Source: Asaia bogorensis (GTDB taxonomy: Bacteria > Pseudomonadota > Alphaproteobacteria > Reyranellales > Reyranellaceae). Taken from it: a stretch of 64,000 nucleotides of DNA. Each line of letters begins with the position of its first letter. Position 1 is the stretch's first letter. This document shows positions 1 through 7,928 of the stretch, one piece after another. Position numbers and translations under genes: made by a program. The notes under the pieces are model-generated. The model saw only the letters and a program-made list of their open reading frames with translations. It made no database searches and was not told the DNA's origin. Where the stretch lies: positions 52,453 through 116,452 of the forward strand of contig CAMDCE010000008.1 in the NCBI GenBank assembly GCA_945889625.1. The letters run 5' to 3'.

Positions 1-70
1 CGGTGAGCGCATTGAACAGTGTCGACTTGCCGACATTGGGCAGGCCGACGATTCCGCAATTGAAACCCAT
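1..70 (-). CDS. ychF: Ribosome-binding GTPase YchF, N-terminal fragment
   Basis: The first 23 codons of an OBG-family GTPase are visible; the rest lies outside the window. The peptide [20 protein letters not shown] contains the G1/P-loop GLPNVGKST that is almost invariant in YchF, a ribosome-associated ATPase/GTPase. It starts one base after the pth stop codon (TAG, C, ATG), so the two are probably co-transcribed, the pth-ychF order common in bacteria. Identification is firm because the YchF N-terminus is so conserved. Confidence 0.93.
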   Translation of the reverse strand, partial: MGFNCGIVGLPNVGKSTLFNALT

Positions 71-71
71 G

Positions 72-701
72 CTACGCTTTCGACTCTTCTGGTTCTTCGC
101 CCGGAGGCTTGGGAGGCGGCGCGAGATGCGCCACCCGGCTCATATATCGTTCGTCCGCTTTGGCGCCGCCTTCGGCGAGCAGCGCCGACTCCTCGGCCAG
201 GGCCGCCAGCAGCTTGGGCAACCAGCCGGTCTTTTCATCGCGCTCGTCGGGCTCGAAGTCGCGCAGCACCCAGTGCAGCACCAGGTCCTTGTGGCCGGGA
301 TGGCCGATACCGATGCGCACCCGGCGATAGTCGTTGCCGAGGTGGGCATCGATGTCGCGCAGGCCGTTGTGGCCGCCGGCGCCGCCGCCCTTCTTCATGC
401 GCACCCGGCCGGGATCGAGGTCGAGCTCGTCGTGGAACACGACCATGCGGTCGAGCGGCACTTTCAGGTAGCGCACCGCCTCGCCCACCGATCTGGCCGA
501 TTCGTTCATGAAGGTCATGGGCTTCAGCACCATGGTGCGCTCGCCGCCGAGATGGCCTTCCGCCACCTCGCCGCCAAAGCGCGCCCGCCACGGCGAGAAG
601 ACACGGCGGCGGACGATCTCGTCCACCGCCATGAATCCCACGTTGTGCCGGTGCCCCGCATAGCGCGGCCCGGGATTGCCGAGGCCGACCAGCAGAAGCA
701 A
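72..701 (-). CDS. pth: Peptidyl-tRNA hydrolase
   Basis: Pth hydrolyses the ester bond of peptidyl-tRNAs that drop off ribosomes, recycling tRNA in the cytoplasm. The product starts [20 protein letters not shown], the family signature with the catalytic His in RHNVGF. The motifs [14 protein letters not shown] and [20 protein letters not shown] (Asp of the active site) follow. I chose the TTG at 701 (209 aa): it begins just before the conserved core and lies eight bases after the rplY stop, with AAGGA upstream. A longer reading frame to 983 runs through rplY in another frame and is not credible. The C-terminal tail (about 20 residues, [15 protein letters not shown]) is low complexity. Operon rplY-pth-ychF. 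Confidence 0.93.
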   Translation of the reverse strand: MLLLVGLGNPGPRYAGHRHNVGFMAVDEIVRRRVFSPWRARFGGEVAEGHLGGERTMVLKPMTFMNESARSVGEAVRYLKVPLDRMVVFHDELDLDPGRVRMKKGGGAGGHNGLRDIDAHLGNDYRRVRIGIGHPGHKDLVLHWVLRDFEPDERDEKTGWLPKLLAALAEESALLAEGGAKADERYMSRVAHLAPPPKPPGEEPEESKA

Positions 702-708
702 CTCGTCC

Positions 709-1506
709 TTACTTCTTCGCCGGAGCCGGCGCCCTGCCGCCGCCAGCCGGAGCCTTGCCGCCGGCCGCAGGAGCCGCTGCGGCACCTGCGGCAGGAGCTG
801 CACCTGCCGTCGCCGGAGCCGCCCCGGGCGCGCCCGGAGCCGCAGCACCTGCTGCGGGAGCCGCCGCACCTTCGGCCGGAACCGGAGCCGCCGCCGCTGC
901 TGCCGCATCGGCTGCAGCCTGGGCTGCCGCTTCGCGCACCACGGTCGGGGCGGCGATCGAGGCCACGGTCGCGTTCTTGTCACGGCTCACCACCCGCACG
1001 CCCTCGGGAACCGTGAGCGTCGACAGATGGATGGAGTGGCCGATTTCGAGGCCGGTCAGGTCGACGTCGAAATACTCCGGGATCGCATCGGCCCTGGTGC
1101 GCACCGTGATCTCGTGCAGCACGATGTTGAGCACGCCGCCGCGCTTGATGCCGGGCGCATTGGCCTCGTTCTTGAAGTGGACCGGCACCTGCACGGTGAT
1201 CACCGAGTCAGGACCGATGCGCAGGAAGTCGAGATGGAGCGGCTTGTCCGTCACCGGATCGGTCTGCACGTCGCGCGGCAGGACCTCGTAGCCCGTGCCC
1301 TCGACGTCGATCCTGAGTCGGTGGTTGAAGTAGCCTTCGCGGTGCAGCTCGCGCGCGATCGAGTCCGGCTGGACCGCGATCATGACGGGGGGCTGCTTGT
1401 CGCCGTAGATCACGGCGGGAATCAGTCCATCGCGACGACTGGAACGGGCGCCCCCTTTGCCGGCCCGATCCCGCAACTTCGCGACGACTTTGGTCGTCTC
1501 TGCCAT
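709..1506 (-). CDS. rplY: 50S ribosomal protein bL25, general stress type
   Basis: This is bL25 of the long Ctc type, which binds 5S rRNA. The 265-aa product begins MAETTKVVAKLRDRAGKGGA and continues with the L25 core (RRDGLIPAVIYGDKQPPVMI, then a C-terminal TL5 beta-domain with IPEYFDVDLTGLEIGHSIHL). From about residue 190 the chain is an Ala/Pro/Gly-rich tail of about 75 residues, typical of alphaproteobacterial bL25 and probably disordered. The start is set by a strong Shine-Dalgarno (AAGGAGAAGTGAG) just before ATG at 1506; an upstream in-frame extension to 1572 lacks family residues. pth follows after 7 bases. Confidence 0.95.
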   Translation of the reverse strand: MAETTKVVAKLRDRAGKGGARSSRRDGLIPAVIYGDKQPPVMIAVQPDSIARELHREGYFNHRLRIDVEGTGYEVLPRDVQTDPVTDKPLHLDFLRIGPDSVITVQVPVHFKNEANAPGIKRGGVLNIVLHEITVRTRADAIPEYFDVDLTGLEIGHSIHLSTLTVPEGVRVVSRDKNATVASIAAPTVVREAAAQAAADAAAAAAAPVPAEGAAAPAAGAAAPGAPGAAPATAGAAPAAGAAAAPAAGGKAPAGGGRAPAPAKK

Positions 1507-1605
1507 CTCACTTCTCCTTGGGTTTATCCGTCTCTCTTCTCTCACTCGCGGCGTGGCCTCCAGGGGTGCCAATCGCCGGATCTCCTATATTCCCAAAAGC
1601 AGCTA

Positions 1606-2538
1606 CTAGTCGAACAGGCTCGACACCGAGGTCTCCTCGGAAATGCGCTTCATCGCCTCGGCCAGCAGCGGCGCGATGCTGAGCGGCCGCACGTTGGGCG
1701 ACACCCGCACCGCCTCGGTCGGCTGGATCGAATCGGTGATCACCATCTTTTCCATGGGCGAGGCCGCGATGCGCGCCACCGCACCGCCCGACAGAACACC
1801 GTGCGTGACATAGGCCGACACCGACTTGGCGCCCTGGTCCATCAGGGCGACGGCTGCGTTGCACAGCGTGCCTGCCGAATCGACGATGTCGTCGATCAGG
1901 ATGCAGTCGGCGTTCTTGACGTCGCCGATCACGTTCATCACTTCGCTGACGCCCGCCTTCTCGCGGCGCTTGTCGATGATAGCAAGGTCGGCGTCGAGGC
2001 GCTTGGCGATCGCCCGCGCCCGCACCACGCCGCCGGTGTCGGGCGAGACAACGGTCAGGTTGCGGTTGGTCAGCGTCTCCTGGATGTCCTTGGAGAACAC
2101 CGGGCCGGCATAGAGATTGTCGAGCGGGATGTCGAAGAAGCCCTGGATCTGGGCGGCGTGCAGGTCGAGCGTCAGCACGCGGTCGGCGCCGGCATTGGTG
2201 ATCAGGTTGGCCACCAGCTTGGCCGTGATCGGAGTGCGCGAGCCGGTCTTGCGGTCCTGACGGGCGTAGCCGTAGTAGGGTATCACCGCCGTGATGCGCC
2301 GCGCCGAACTGCGGCGCAGCGCATCGATGGTGATCAGCAGTTCCATCAGATGGTCGTTGGCCGGGTAGCTGGTCGACTGCAGCACGAACATGTCCTCGCC
2401 GCGCACGTTCTCCAGGATCTCGACAAAGATTTCGTTGTCGGAGAAGCGGCGGATGTTGGCCTTGACCAGCGGCAAGGCCAGCTTGGCGGAGATGGCGTCC
2501 GCCAGCGGTCGATTGCTGTTGCCGGTGAGAATCTTCAT
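1606..2538 (-). CDS. prs: Ribose-phosphate pyrophosphokinase (PRPP synthase)
   Basis: Prs makes phosphoribosyl pyrophosphate from ribose 5-phosphate and ATP for nucleotide, His and Trp synthesis. The 310-aa length is standard. Visible motifs are the N-terminal [17 protein letters not shown], the ATP-site region [20 protein letters not shown], the metal/catalytic stretch [20 protein letters not shown], and the PRPP-binding loop [18 protein letters not shown]. The prs-rplY-pth-ychF order is a common alphaproteobacterial housekeeping block. The 99-bp gap to rplY shows no clear terminator, so read-through is possible. The 155 bp upstream (2539-2693) contain no gene I can see. Confidence 0.97.
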   Translation of the reverse strand: MKILTGNSNRPLADAISAKLALPLVKANIRRFSDNEIFVEILENVRGEDMFVLQSTSYPANDHLMELLITIDALRRSSARRITAVIPYYGYARQDRKTGSRTPITAKLVANLITNAGADRVLTLDLHAAQIQGFFDIPLDNLYAGPVFSKDIQETLTNRNLTVVSPDTGGVVRARAIAKRLDADLAIIDKRREKAGVSEVMNVIGDVKNADCILIDDIVDSAGTLCNAAVALMDQGAKSVSAYVTHGVLSGGAVARIAASPMEKMVITDSIQPTEAVRVSPNVRPLSIAPLLAEAMKRISEETSVSSLFD

Positions 2539-2693
2539 GAAGGCCCCTCGCGCGCCCGGCGGGACATCGTTAAGTCGTTGATTTTAGACGACAAAACGGC
2601 CATTCCCGGCCGCGACGCGGCGGACCATACCAATGTGTCCCGGCTCTGTAAACGCCCTGAAATATCGCGGTTTTCAGGCCTCGTTACGCGCCT

Positions 2694-3815
2694 TCATGAA
2701 ATGTGGCGCCGCTGCCAAAACATCGAGGCAGGCCACCGCGTCTCATGGCAATACGCCGAGCGTCGCTCGTCGCGATAGCGATTGAAGCGATCTGCAGCAC
2801 GCCCGACCCAGGCCGGCAATTCATCGCGGGCAGGCTCTGTCGTGCGCCAGCGCAGCATCCAATCCGCTACTTCCATTCCGGAGTTGATGGCCTCGCTGAT
2901 TCCCCGCCCACAGAGCGGATCAAAGGCCATGATGGCATCGCCAACAGCTGCCCAACCGTCGGACACGACGACATGATGTATGCTCGAGCGTGCATCAAAG
3001 CCGATCCACCGACGCTGCCCAATCAAGGCGGCAACGAAGTCACTTTCCGTTTCCATCAACGGGCACTGTCTTAATTCGGTTAGCAGGAACTCCGCCCGGT
3101 CATTGCCGCCCTTCGGGAGTATGTCGGCGTCGCTGAAGAAGACCGCGACCTGTGAGCCCTCTGGAATGGTTGCCGAATACCACCAGCCTCGCGGCGTTGC
3201 CGCGACAATCGCCCGGCCAACCACGGTGCCGCGGTCCTCTGCTCGACCGTCCTTCACGAAGGCAAGGCCCACAAGCCTGTCGATCCAGGTTCTCGATCGG
3301 CTCGGCGCAAAAGGAAGACTGGCGCCCCTGCCTGTGGCGGCGACGATCCATTTCGCTCGACCGCTTGCGACACTGTCGCCACGACGCAATCCGTAGGTCC
3401 AGCACTCGGCGTGTCGAGCTGCCGAAGTCACCCGAGCCTCGAGGAATGCCGTCGCGCCGGCGTTGCGCGCGCGCTCAAAGAGCGCCCTGTCGAATTTCCT
3501 GCGATCCACACGCCAGCTGCCTCCGTACGGGCTGAAGATATTCGGACGCCGGGCCGCGCTCGATCGTCCCCAGGCGGCGGTGATACCGAGACATGGTGCC
3601 GACCATTCCCGCTTCTCGATCTCCAGACCAAGCTGCAGCAGCGTGGGGCCAAGCGACGGCTCCAGAGTTTCACCGATCCGGAACTGCGAAAAATCGCTCG
3701 ACTCGACGATGGCGACGCGACCACCGGCCTTGGCCAGCTGGATCGCGCAAGCCGATCCAGCCGGCCCGCCGCCCACGACGAGAAAATCGAGGTCGAGCGA
3801 AGGCCCCAAGCTCAT
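2694..3815 (-). CDS. LodB-like FAD-dependent oxidoreductase (LodA maturation partner)
   Basis: A 373-aa flavoprotein of the tryptophan-halogenase/geranylgeranyl-reductase fold. It has an N-terminal dinucleotide-binding motif VVGGGPAGSACAIQLAKAGG, IGETLEPSLGPTL after it, and a C-terminal FAD motif GDAIMAFDPLCGRGISEAIN. It overlaps the upstream LodA-like gene by four bases (ATGA), implying translational coupling. In characterised pairs, LodB-type flavoproteins are needed to form the cysteine tryptophylquinone cofactor of LodA-type oxidases; the same role is inferred here from adjacency and fold. Alone it would only be called an NAD(P)/FAD-dependent oxidoreductase. It is the last gene of the four-gene cassette starting at 7622. 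Confidence 0.8.
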   Translation of the reverse strand: MSLGPSLDLDFLVVGGGPAGSACAIQLAKAGGRVAIVESSDFSQFRIGETLEPSLGPTLLQLGLEIEKREWSAPCLGITAAWGRSSAARRPNIFSPYGGSWRVDRRKFDRALFERARNAGATAFLEARVTSAARHAECWTYGLRRGDSVASGRAKWIVAATGRGASLPFAPSRSRTWIDRLVGLAFVKDGRAEDRGTVVGRAIVAATPRGWWYSATIPEGSQVAVFFSDADILPKGGNDRAEFLLTELRQCPLMETESDFVAALIGQRRWIGFDARSSIHHVVVSDGWAAVGDAIMAFDPLCGRGISEAINSGMEVADWMLRWRTTEPARDELPAWVGRAADRFNRYRDERRSAYCHETRWPASMFWQRRHIS

Positions 3816-5269
3816 GCAATGAGGTTGCTGGAGGCGCGTTGGTCCTCAGCGAATACAATGTTGCCGGCGGCGTCGCGCTGCGCAGTGATGAAACCGAGCT
3901 TGGAGAAGTTGTGCACCATTTGCAGATGCGTGCTTACGCCCCTATCCCAGGCGACTTCATCGCTCGACGCTGCCGTCCGGCGGACATTGTCAGGTCGCTG
4001 TGCGGGCCACCAGTTCCCGACACAGTCCAGGAAGTCGGCTTGCCATGGCACGGCCATCAACGCGATGAGGTCCCCCGGCCGCAACTGCGCGTGATTCAAC
4101 CTGAAATCGAAGGGTACACTGTAGATCGTCGGATCTCTGGTGATGATGCCCGCTTCGATGCCCGGAAAGAATCCCCGGCCGACCGTCGACTGCAACGCGG
4201 CGCGCGTCATCCCATCGGCAGTTATGGCGTTCGCCGGTTGCGGTATGCCTTGCCAATCCGACTGGAAACGGCCCGCCGCCCACTCGGTGAGCACGAATCT
4301 CTGCTGCTTTGTCAATTTGAAGCGATTGAGGACATTCTCGTCCTCGATATCGAGTACGAACTTGGCAGTGGTGCCGCGTAGCTGGGCCGCTCCCGGTGTT
4401 GCGTCGGCAAGTGCCGGCCAGTCCTCGCTCACGCTGCTCCAGTCGGCGGCCTGGTTCACATAGCGATGGCGGCCTGTCCGGAGCAGGAGAGGAAACACGT
4501 CTCTGGTGAAGGATACCTGGGTGGGTGGCGCGACGCCCAGCTGCTCGATGGCAACTTCCAGCATGATGTCGTAGAGGCTGACGATACCTTGGATCTCCGG
4601 CGCGTAATCCGGCGGACCCACAGCCACCCAGGCTGGCTCGATACCGTCGATCGTGGAACCATTCGCAAGGCGAATGCGCGCCGTGACCGGTCCGTCCGAC
4701 GTGTCGTCATGCCAACCTGGATTCGTATAAAAACTTGGAAGTCCCTGGTTGGTGGGCGATGACGAGAAGCCGAAGCCGCCCAATACCAGCAAATTCTGGC
4801 TCTTGTCGGTTCGCAGTTCACCCAGGGGAACGCGGCGGCCCTGGTACTCGCCGGTGTCGAACCTGACAGCGTTCGCACTGGCGCCGGTCACCGTTCGAGG
4901 CCCCGGGTCGATCAGGAGCGGCGCCGGGTTGGCCACCAGCTGCGGCCGTTGTGGGGAGGTCGACGGGCCGCTGCCGCGCGTCACCGCTCCCTTCTTGTTC
5001 ACGAGATGAACGGTCCATTCGACCACCGCACCGGCAGGGAGCTGTGCTTCGCGCGAGACACCGTTGCCATCGACCTCGAACAGGCGGAAGCGAGCGGCCT
5101 GCCGCTTGATCTGATCTTCGTCGACCTTGTACTGCTTGATCGGCGTCTCGTTGCCTTGCCCGTCGACGTCGAATCCCGGGTGCCCCGGTCTCTCCGGACC
5201 GACGTAGAACTTCGTCAGGTCGTTGCCCAACCGGGCGAATCCGATGGAAGGGTAGATGCGGAATGCCAT
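3812..5269 (-). CDS. LodA/GoxA-family protein (putative CTQ-dependent oxidase homologue), cysteine-poor
   Basis: A 485-aa member of the LodA/GoxA family of amino-acid oxidases. It opens MAFRIYPSIGFARLGND, the usual family N-terminus, and has the late motifs GRGFFPGIE (about 364-372), VPWQADFLDC (407-416) and NWWPAQRP (419-426). The start at 5269 follows AGGAGGACAGC, an excellent ribosome site; an upstream extension to 5326 lacks family residues. It is shorter than LodA (about 700 aa). The chain has only one cysteine, Cys416; position 362, just before the FFPGIE motif where I expect the cofactor cysteine, is Thr (codon ACG). Whether a CTQ can form is therefore doubtful. There is no signal peptide. 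The substrate cannot be read from sequence. Coupled to the LodB-like gene; the cytochrome gene lies 63 bp upstream. Confidence 0.85.
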   Translation of the reverse strand: MAFRIYPSIGFARLGNDLTKFYVGPERPGHPGFDVDGQGNETPIKQYKVDEDQIKRQAARFRLFEVDGNGVSREAQLPAGAVVEWTVHLVNKKGAVTRGSGPSTSPQRPQLVANPAPLLIDPGPRTVTGASANAVRFDTGEYQGRRVPLGELRTDKSQNLLVLGGFGFSSSPTNQGLPSFYTNPGWHDDTSDGPVTARIRLANGSTIDGIEPAWVAVGPPDYAPEIQGIVSLYDIMLEVAIEQLGVAPPTQVSFTRDVFPLLLRTGRHRYVNQAADWSSVSEDWPALADATPGAAQLRGTTAKFVLDIEDENVLNRFKLTKQQRFVLTEWAAGRFQSDWQGIPQPANAITADGMTRAALQSTVGRGFFPGIEAGIITRDPTIYSVPFDFRLNHAQLRPGDLIALMAVPWQADFLDCVGNWWPAQRPDNVRRTAASSDEVAWDRGVSTHLQMVHNFSKLGFITAQRDAAGNIVFAEDQRASSNLIA

Positions 5270-5332
5270 GCTGTCCTCCTGGGTCCTAGTTCGTATCGCG
5301 TTGATTGAGCAACATGCTGCACACAAGTCCGG

Positions 5333-6844
5333 TCACTGGAGTTGCTGCAACAGCGTGAGAAATTCCTGCAAATCGCCTGTCGGCGTCGGCACGCCATTGG
5401 TCTGGTCCAAGCCGGGAAAGATGCGGTCCTGTGGCATCCAGGTCTTCACGTCCTTGAGCTCGACGACGCGATCCATGATGTCTCCCTTGATATTCAGCAC
5501 CGCCTGGCGTTCGAGAACGTTGTATTTGATCGAGCTGTGGCAACGGTAACAGTACCTGTTGAGGTAGTAGACCAGGGTGCGGTCCTGGTTGCTGTCCGGA
5601 TTCCAAGGCTGGGTTCCGAAGCCGCGCTGATAGGGCGGAACGTGCCTGGTCGAATTCGCCGCGCCTGGATCATGCAATTCGAGCCACTTGCTCACTGCCC
5701 TGATCGGAAAATTTGGCGGGGCCGAGATGTCGGCAGATGCGGCGGCGTCCACGTTCTGCGCCCTTATCTCTGTGTTCAATGCCCGGATGACGTCAAAGGC
5801 CTTCTTGAACTGCGGCGTCGTCGTATCCACGCCACCGTCAGGAAGCACCGGCTGACCGAGCGCCGTGAAATCCTCCAGGCTGAATTTGGCATCCGCGAGT
5901 CCGTAGTCCGGTTTCACGCGATCGAACCAATGGTCGGTATCGAGGTAGTTGAGCTTGCCGTTCGAAATCGACTTGCCGTGACAGTCTTCGCAGGATCGAG
6001 CCACGTAGAAGAAGTCCTTGCCCGGCGCCTCCGTCTCCGGATTGCGCGCATCGAACGAGGCCCTCAGCTTGAACCCGAGGGCCCCGGCGTCCTGGAATTG
6101 CCCCCCGACTGTCAGCGGAACGTTGTTGCCGTCGCAGTCCGTGGCGCCGCCACTTCCATTGTTGCACTTTACCAGCGGATCGTAGGCGAAGAAGTACAGC
6201 GCGCGCTTGGCGAAGGAATATGGCCCCGTTCCGGCTTTGCGAATGGCGATGGCCTGATTGAAAAGAGAAACGTTCCTGTCCGGCAGAGGAAGCGCGGTTG
6301 GCGACTTCTCGAAGATGTTCTGCAGGAAGTGCAACGCCTCCATGCCATTGGCGTCGGCGCTCGATCCCGGTCTCGCCTTGAAGCGAACAAGCTTTCGCCA
6401 GCCAAATGCGGCGGGGGTGGGCGGCGCCGGCGTCTCGACCTTGGAAATCTTTGGCGCAAAGAAATAAGTTGCAAGGATGTCGGTTCCGCTTGCCTTTGCC
6501 ATGAGCTGCTCGGAGGAGAGTCCGTGCAAGTCTCTCGCATCGATGTTCGGATAGCCGAAGTAGACGAGCAGGGTCTTGATCGAGCTGCTTTCAATGGTCG
6601 CCGGTGCCTCGAACTTCATCTGGGTCGCCACGACGTCGCGGTAATATTTCCTCGCTTCGTCCTCGCTTCCCGTCGCGACCTGCAGATGGCCGTGGACGAA
6701 CGCACTGCCTGCGACGACGCGCCGGGCATGGTTTGGCTGTAGTGGATCTGCGGCCGTCGTCGCCATCATTCCGACGCCCATGGCCGATATGCCGACTGCC
6801 ACAGGGATCGCATGCCGTAGCCACCTATGAGTATGCTGGAGCAT
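5333..6844 (-). CDS. Exported two-haem cytochrome c
   Basis: A 503-aa protein with an N-terminal signal sequence (MLQHTHRWLRHAIPVAVGIS, cleavage near TTAADP) and two c-type haem motifs: CEDCH at 285-289 and CYRCH at 432-436. It should be periplasmic and carry electrons. The roughly 280 residues before the first haem site match nothing I know. The start at 6844 is preceded by a purine-rich ribosome site and begins the signal peptide; a longer frame to 6961 has no such logic. It lies between the protease and the LodA-like gene on the same strand. By position it may be the electron acceptor or a maturation partner of the LodA-like protein, but that is inference, and the cytochrome is exported while the LodA-like protein shows no signal. 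Confidence 0.85.
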   Translation of the reverse strand: MLQHTHRWLRHAIPVAVGISAMGVGMMATTAADPLQPNHARRVVAGSAFVHGHLQVATGSEDEARKYYRDVVATQMKFEAPATIESSSIKTLLVYFGYPNIDARDLHGLSSEQLMAKASGTDILATYFFAPKISKVETPAPPTPAAFGWRKLVRFKARPGSSADANGMEALHFLQNIFEKSPTALPLPDRNVSLFNQAIAIRKAGTGPYSFAKRALYFFAYDPLVKCNNGSGGATDCDGNNVPLTVGGQFQDAGALGFKLRASFDARNPETEAPGKDFFYVARSCEDCHGKSISNGKLNYLDTDHWFDRVKPDYGLADAKFSLEDFTALGQPVLPDGGVDTTTPQFKKAFDVIRALNTEIRAQNVDAAASADISAPPNFPIRAVSKWLELHDPGAANSTRHVPPYQRGFGTQPWNPDSNQDRTLVYYLNRYCYRCHSSIKYNVLERQAVLNIKGDIMDRVVELKDVKTWMPQDRIFPGLDQTNGVPTPTGDLQEFLTLLQQLQ

Positions 6845-6881
6845 CGTTTGGTCCCCCCGTTCCAAGTCCTGGCGCTGCGAC

Positions 6882-7622
6882 CTATGCCGCCTTGCCGACA
6901 AGCTGCACACCAAAGCGTTGCAAGATGGGCCGAATCGGACTGACGAAGCTGTGTGCGCCATCGCCGCCGATGATGAGCCCGATTGGTTTGTTGCTCTGTG
7001 CGTCCACCACCAGCGCGCCGGAGTCGCCGCCCGTGGAGAATGGCCCGCCGGCCCCGGCGACCTGGATCACATTCTCGAAGAGATACGCGTGAGCGCCCAG
7101 GTCCAGGGTCACGCGTGAGCGAACCTTGGTAACGACACCGAGGGTCTCACCGGTGCCGGCGCCGAATTTGCGCACGCTCTGGAACGACGCCGAAGCCATC
7201 GGAACCGGTTCTATGTCGATCAGCGGGAACTCGACGGTGACGTCGGCCTTGCTGAGAACCCGCGCAATGGCGGCATCGAAGGAATTGACCGTTCCATCGT
7301 CCTTGAGCGGTTCGAAATCCGTCAGGATCGCCAGTGGTGCCGACTGTGCGCTCGGCTTTGCAGGCTCGACGATTTGATCGCCGATCGTCGCGTCGCCTGA
7401 AAGGGCAAGAACGTGGCAAGCGGAAAGGATGTGCCAGGCATCGTCGCCCGGCTTGGTGACGAAACACCCGATCGATCCCGCTTCACCCTGGATATGGCTG
7501 ATCCCTGCGCCAAAGCTTGCCGGACGGGCATGGAGCTTGGGGGTGCCAGGCGAGACGACAACGGAAGCGGGCCGCCCAGCCACCCTGCTTGAACAATCAG
7601 CGACGGGTCGGAGAAGCTGCAT
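6882..7622 (-). CDS. Trypsin-like serine protease domain protein
   Basis: A 246-aa protein with a complete chymotrypsin-fold catalytic triad: His70 in LSACHVLA, Asp116 in NSFDAAIARV and Ser201 in STGGDSGALV, in the right order and spacing. It shows no convincing signal peptide at the chosen ATG. Sequence style (AGSIGCFV, GDSGALVVDAQ, KPIGLIIGG) resembles the Nal1/serine-endopeptidase-like proteins often annotated only as trypsin-like. It is the first gene of the minus-strand cassette with the cytochrome (38-bp gap), LodA-like and LodB-like genes. A role in processing one of these partners is possible but unproven. Upstream 300 bp have no other gene. Confidence 0.75.
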   Translation of the reverse strand: MQLLRPVADCSSRVAGRPASVVVSPGTPKLHARPASFGAGISHIQGEAGSIGCFVTKPGDDAWHILSACHVLALSGDATIGDQIVEPAKPSAQSAPLAILTDFEPLKDDGTVNSFDAAIARVLSKADVTVEFPLIDIEPVPMASASFQSVRKFGAGTGETLGVVTKVRSRVTLDLGAHAYLFENVIQVAGAGGPFSTGGDSGALVVDAQSNKPIGLIIGGDGAHSFVSPIRPILQRFGVQLVGKAA

Positions 7623-7928
7623 GGACCGCTCTCGTCTTCCGAAGGATGCCTTCCGTGCGGCGCGCTAAATTGGGAACTTGCCGCTGGTCGTCGGCAAACT
7701 CTATTATCGGTTGTAAGTCTTAGCAAGCACTACCTCAACCGAGGGGCGACAAGCGGCGGCTGATCAGGAACCGCAGTTCGAACCTTGCCTTGCGGCGACC
7801 TTCGGGGCCGGGGGACAGGCGCGGGTAATGATCGCCGGAAGCGCGTTGTACGAAGCGTTTCCTTCAATGGCATGTTCGGTCCGGCTGATCGCAGCGCGTT
7901 TACGCGCCTCAGCCGGACCGAACATGCT
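7623..7928. other. Intergenic gap between the protease cassette and quiC
   Basis: No gene is visible in these 306 bases. The right part holds a long inverted repeat (7870-7927, listed separately) next to the quiC stop codon. The left part must contain the promoter of the protease-LodA cassette; the minus strand has a GATAAT hexamer at about 7700-7705, but I do not see a well-spaced -35 box. Confidence 0.5.
7870..7927. terminator. Long two-tier inverted repeat downstream of quiC
   Basis: Arms 7870-7888 and 7909-7927 are perfect complements over 19 bases (GCATGTTCGGTCCGGCTGA and its reverse complement). The 20-base loop contains a second perfect hairpin, GCGCGT-TT-ACGCGC. It begins two bases below the quiC stop codon, so it is well placed to end or stabilise the quinate-operon mRNA. 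There is no T-tract on either strand, so intrinsic termination is uncertain. It resembles the AGAGCATG-type palindromes common in Rhizobiales/Rhodospirillales and seen again near 56790. Confidence 0.55.

Noticed and set aside
3..1016. 337-aa plus-strand frame opposite pth and rplY
   Set aside because: Arg/Pro/His-rich antisense product of high-GC genes; the opposite strand carries clear Pth and bL25.
676..2778. 700-aa plus-strand frame opposite rplY and prs
   Set aside because: Low-complexity shadow with no recognisable domain; Prs motifs are on the minus strand.
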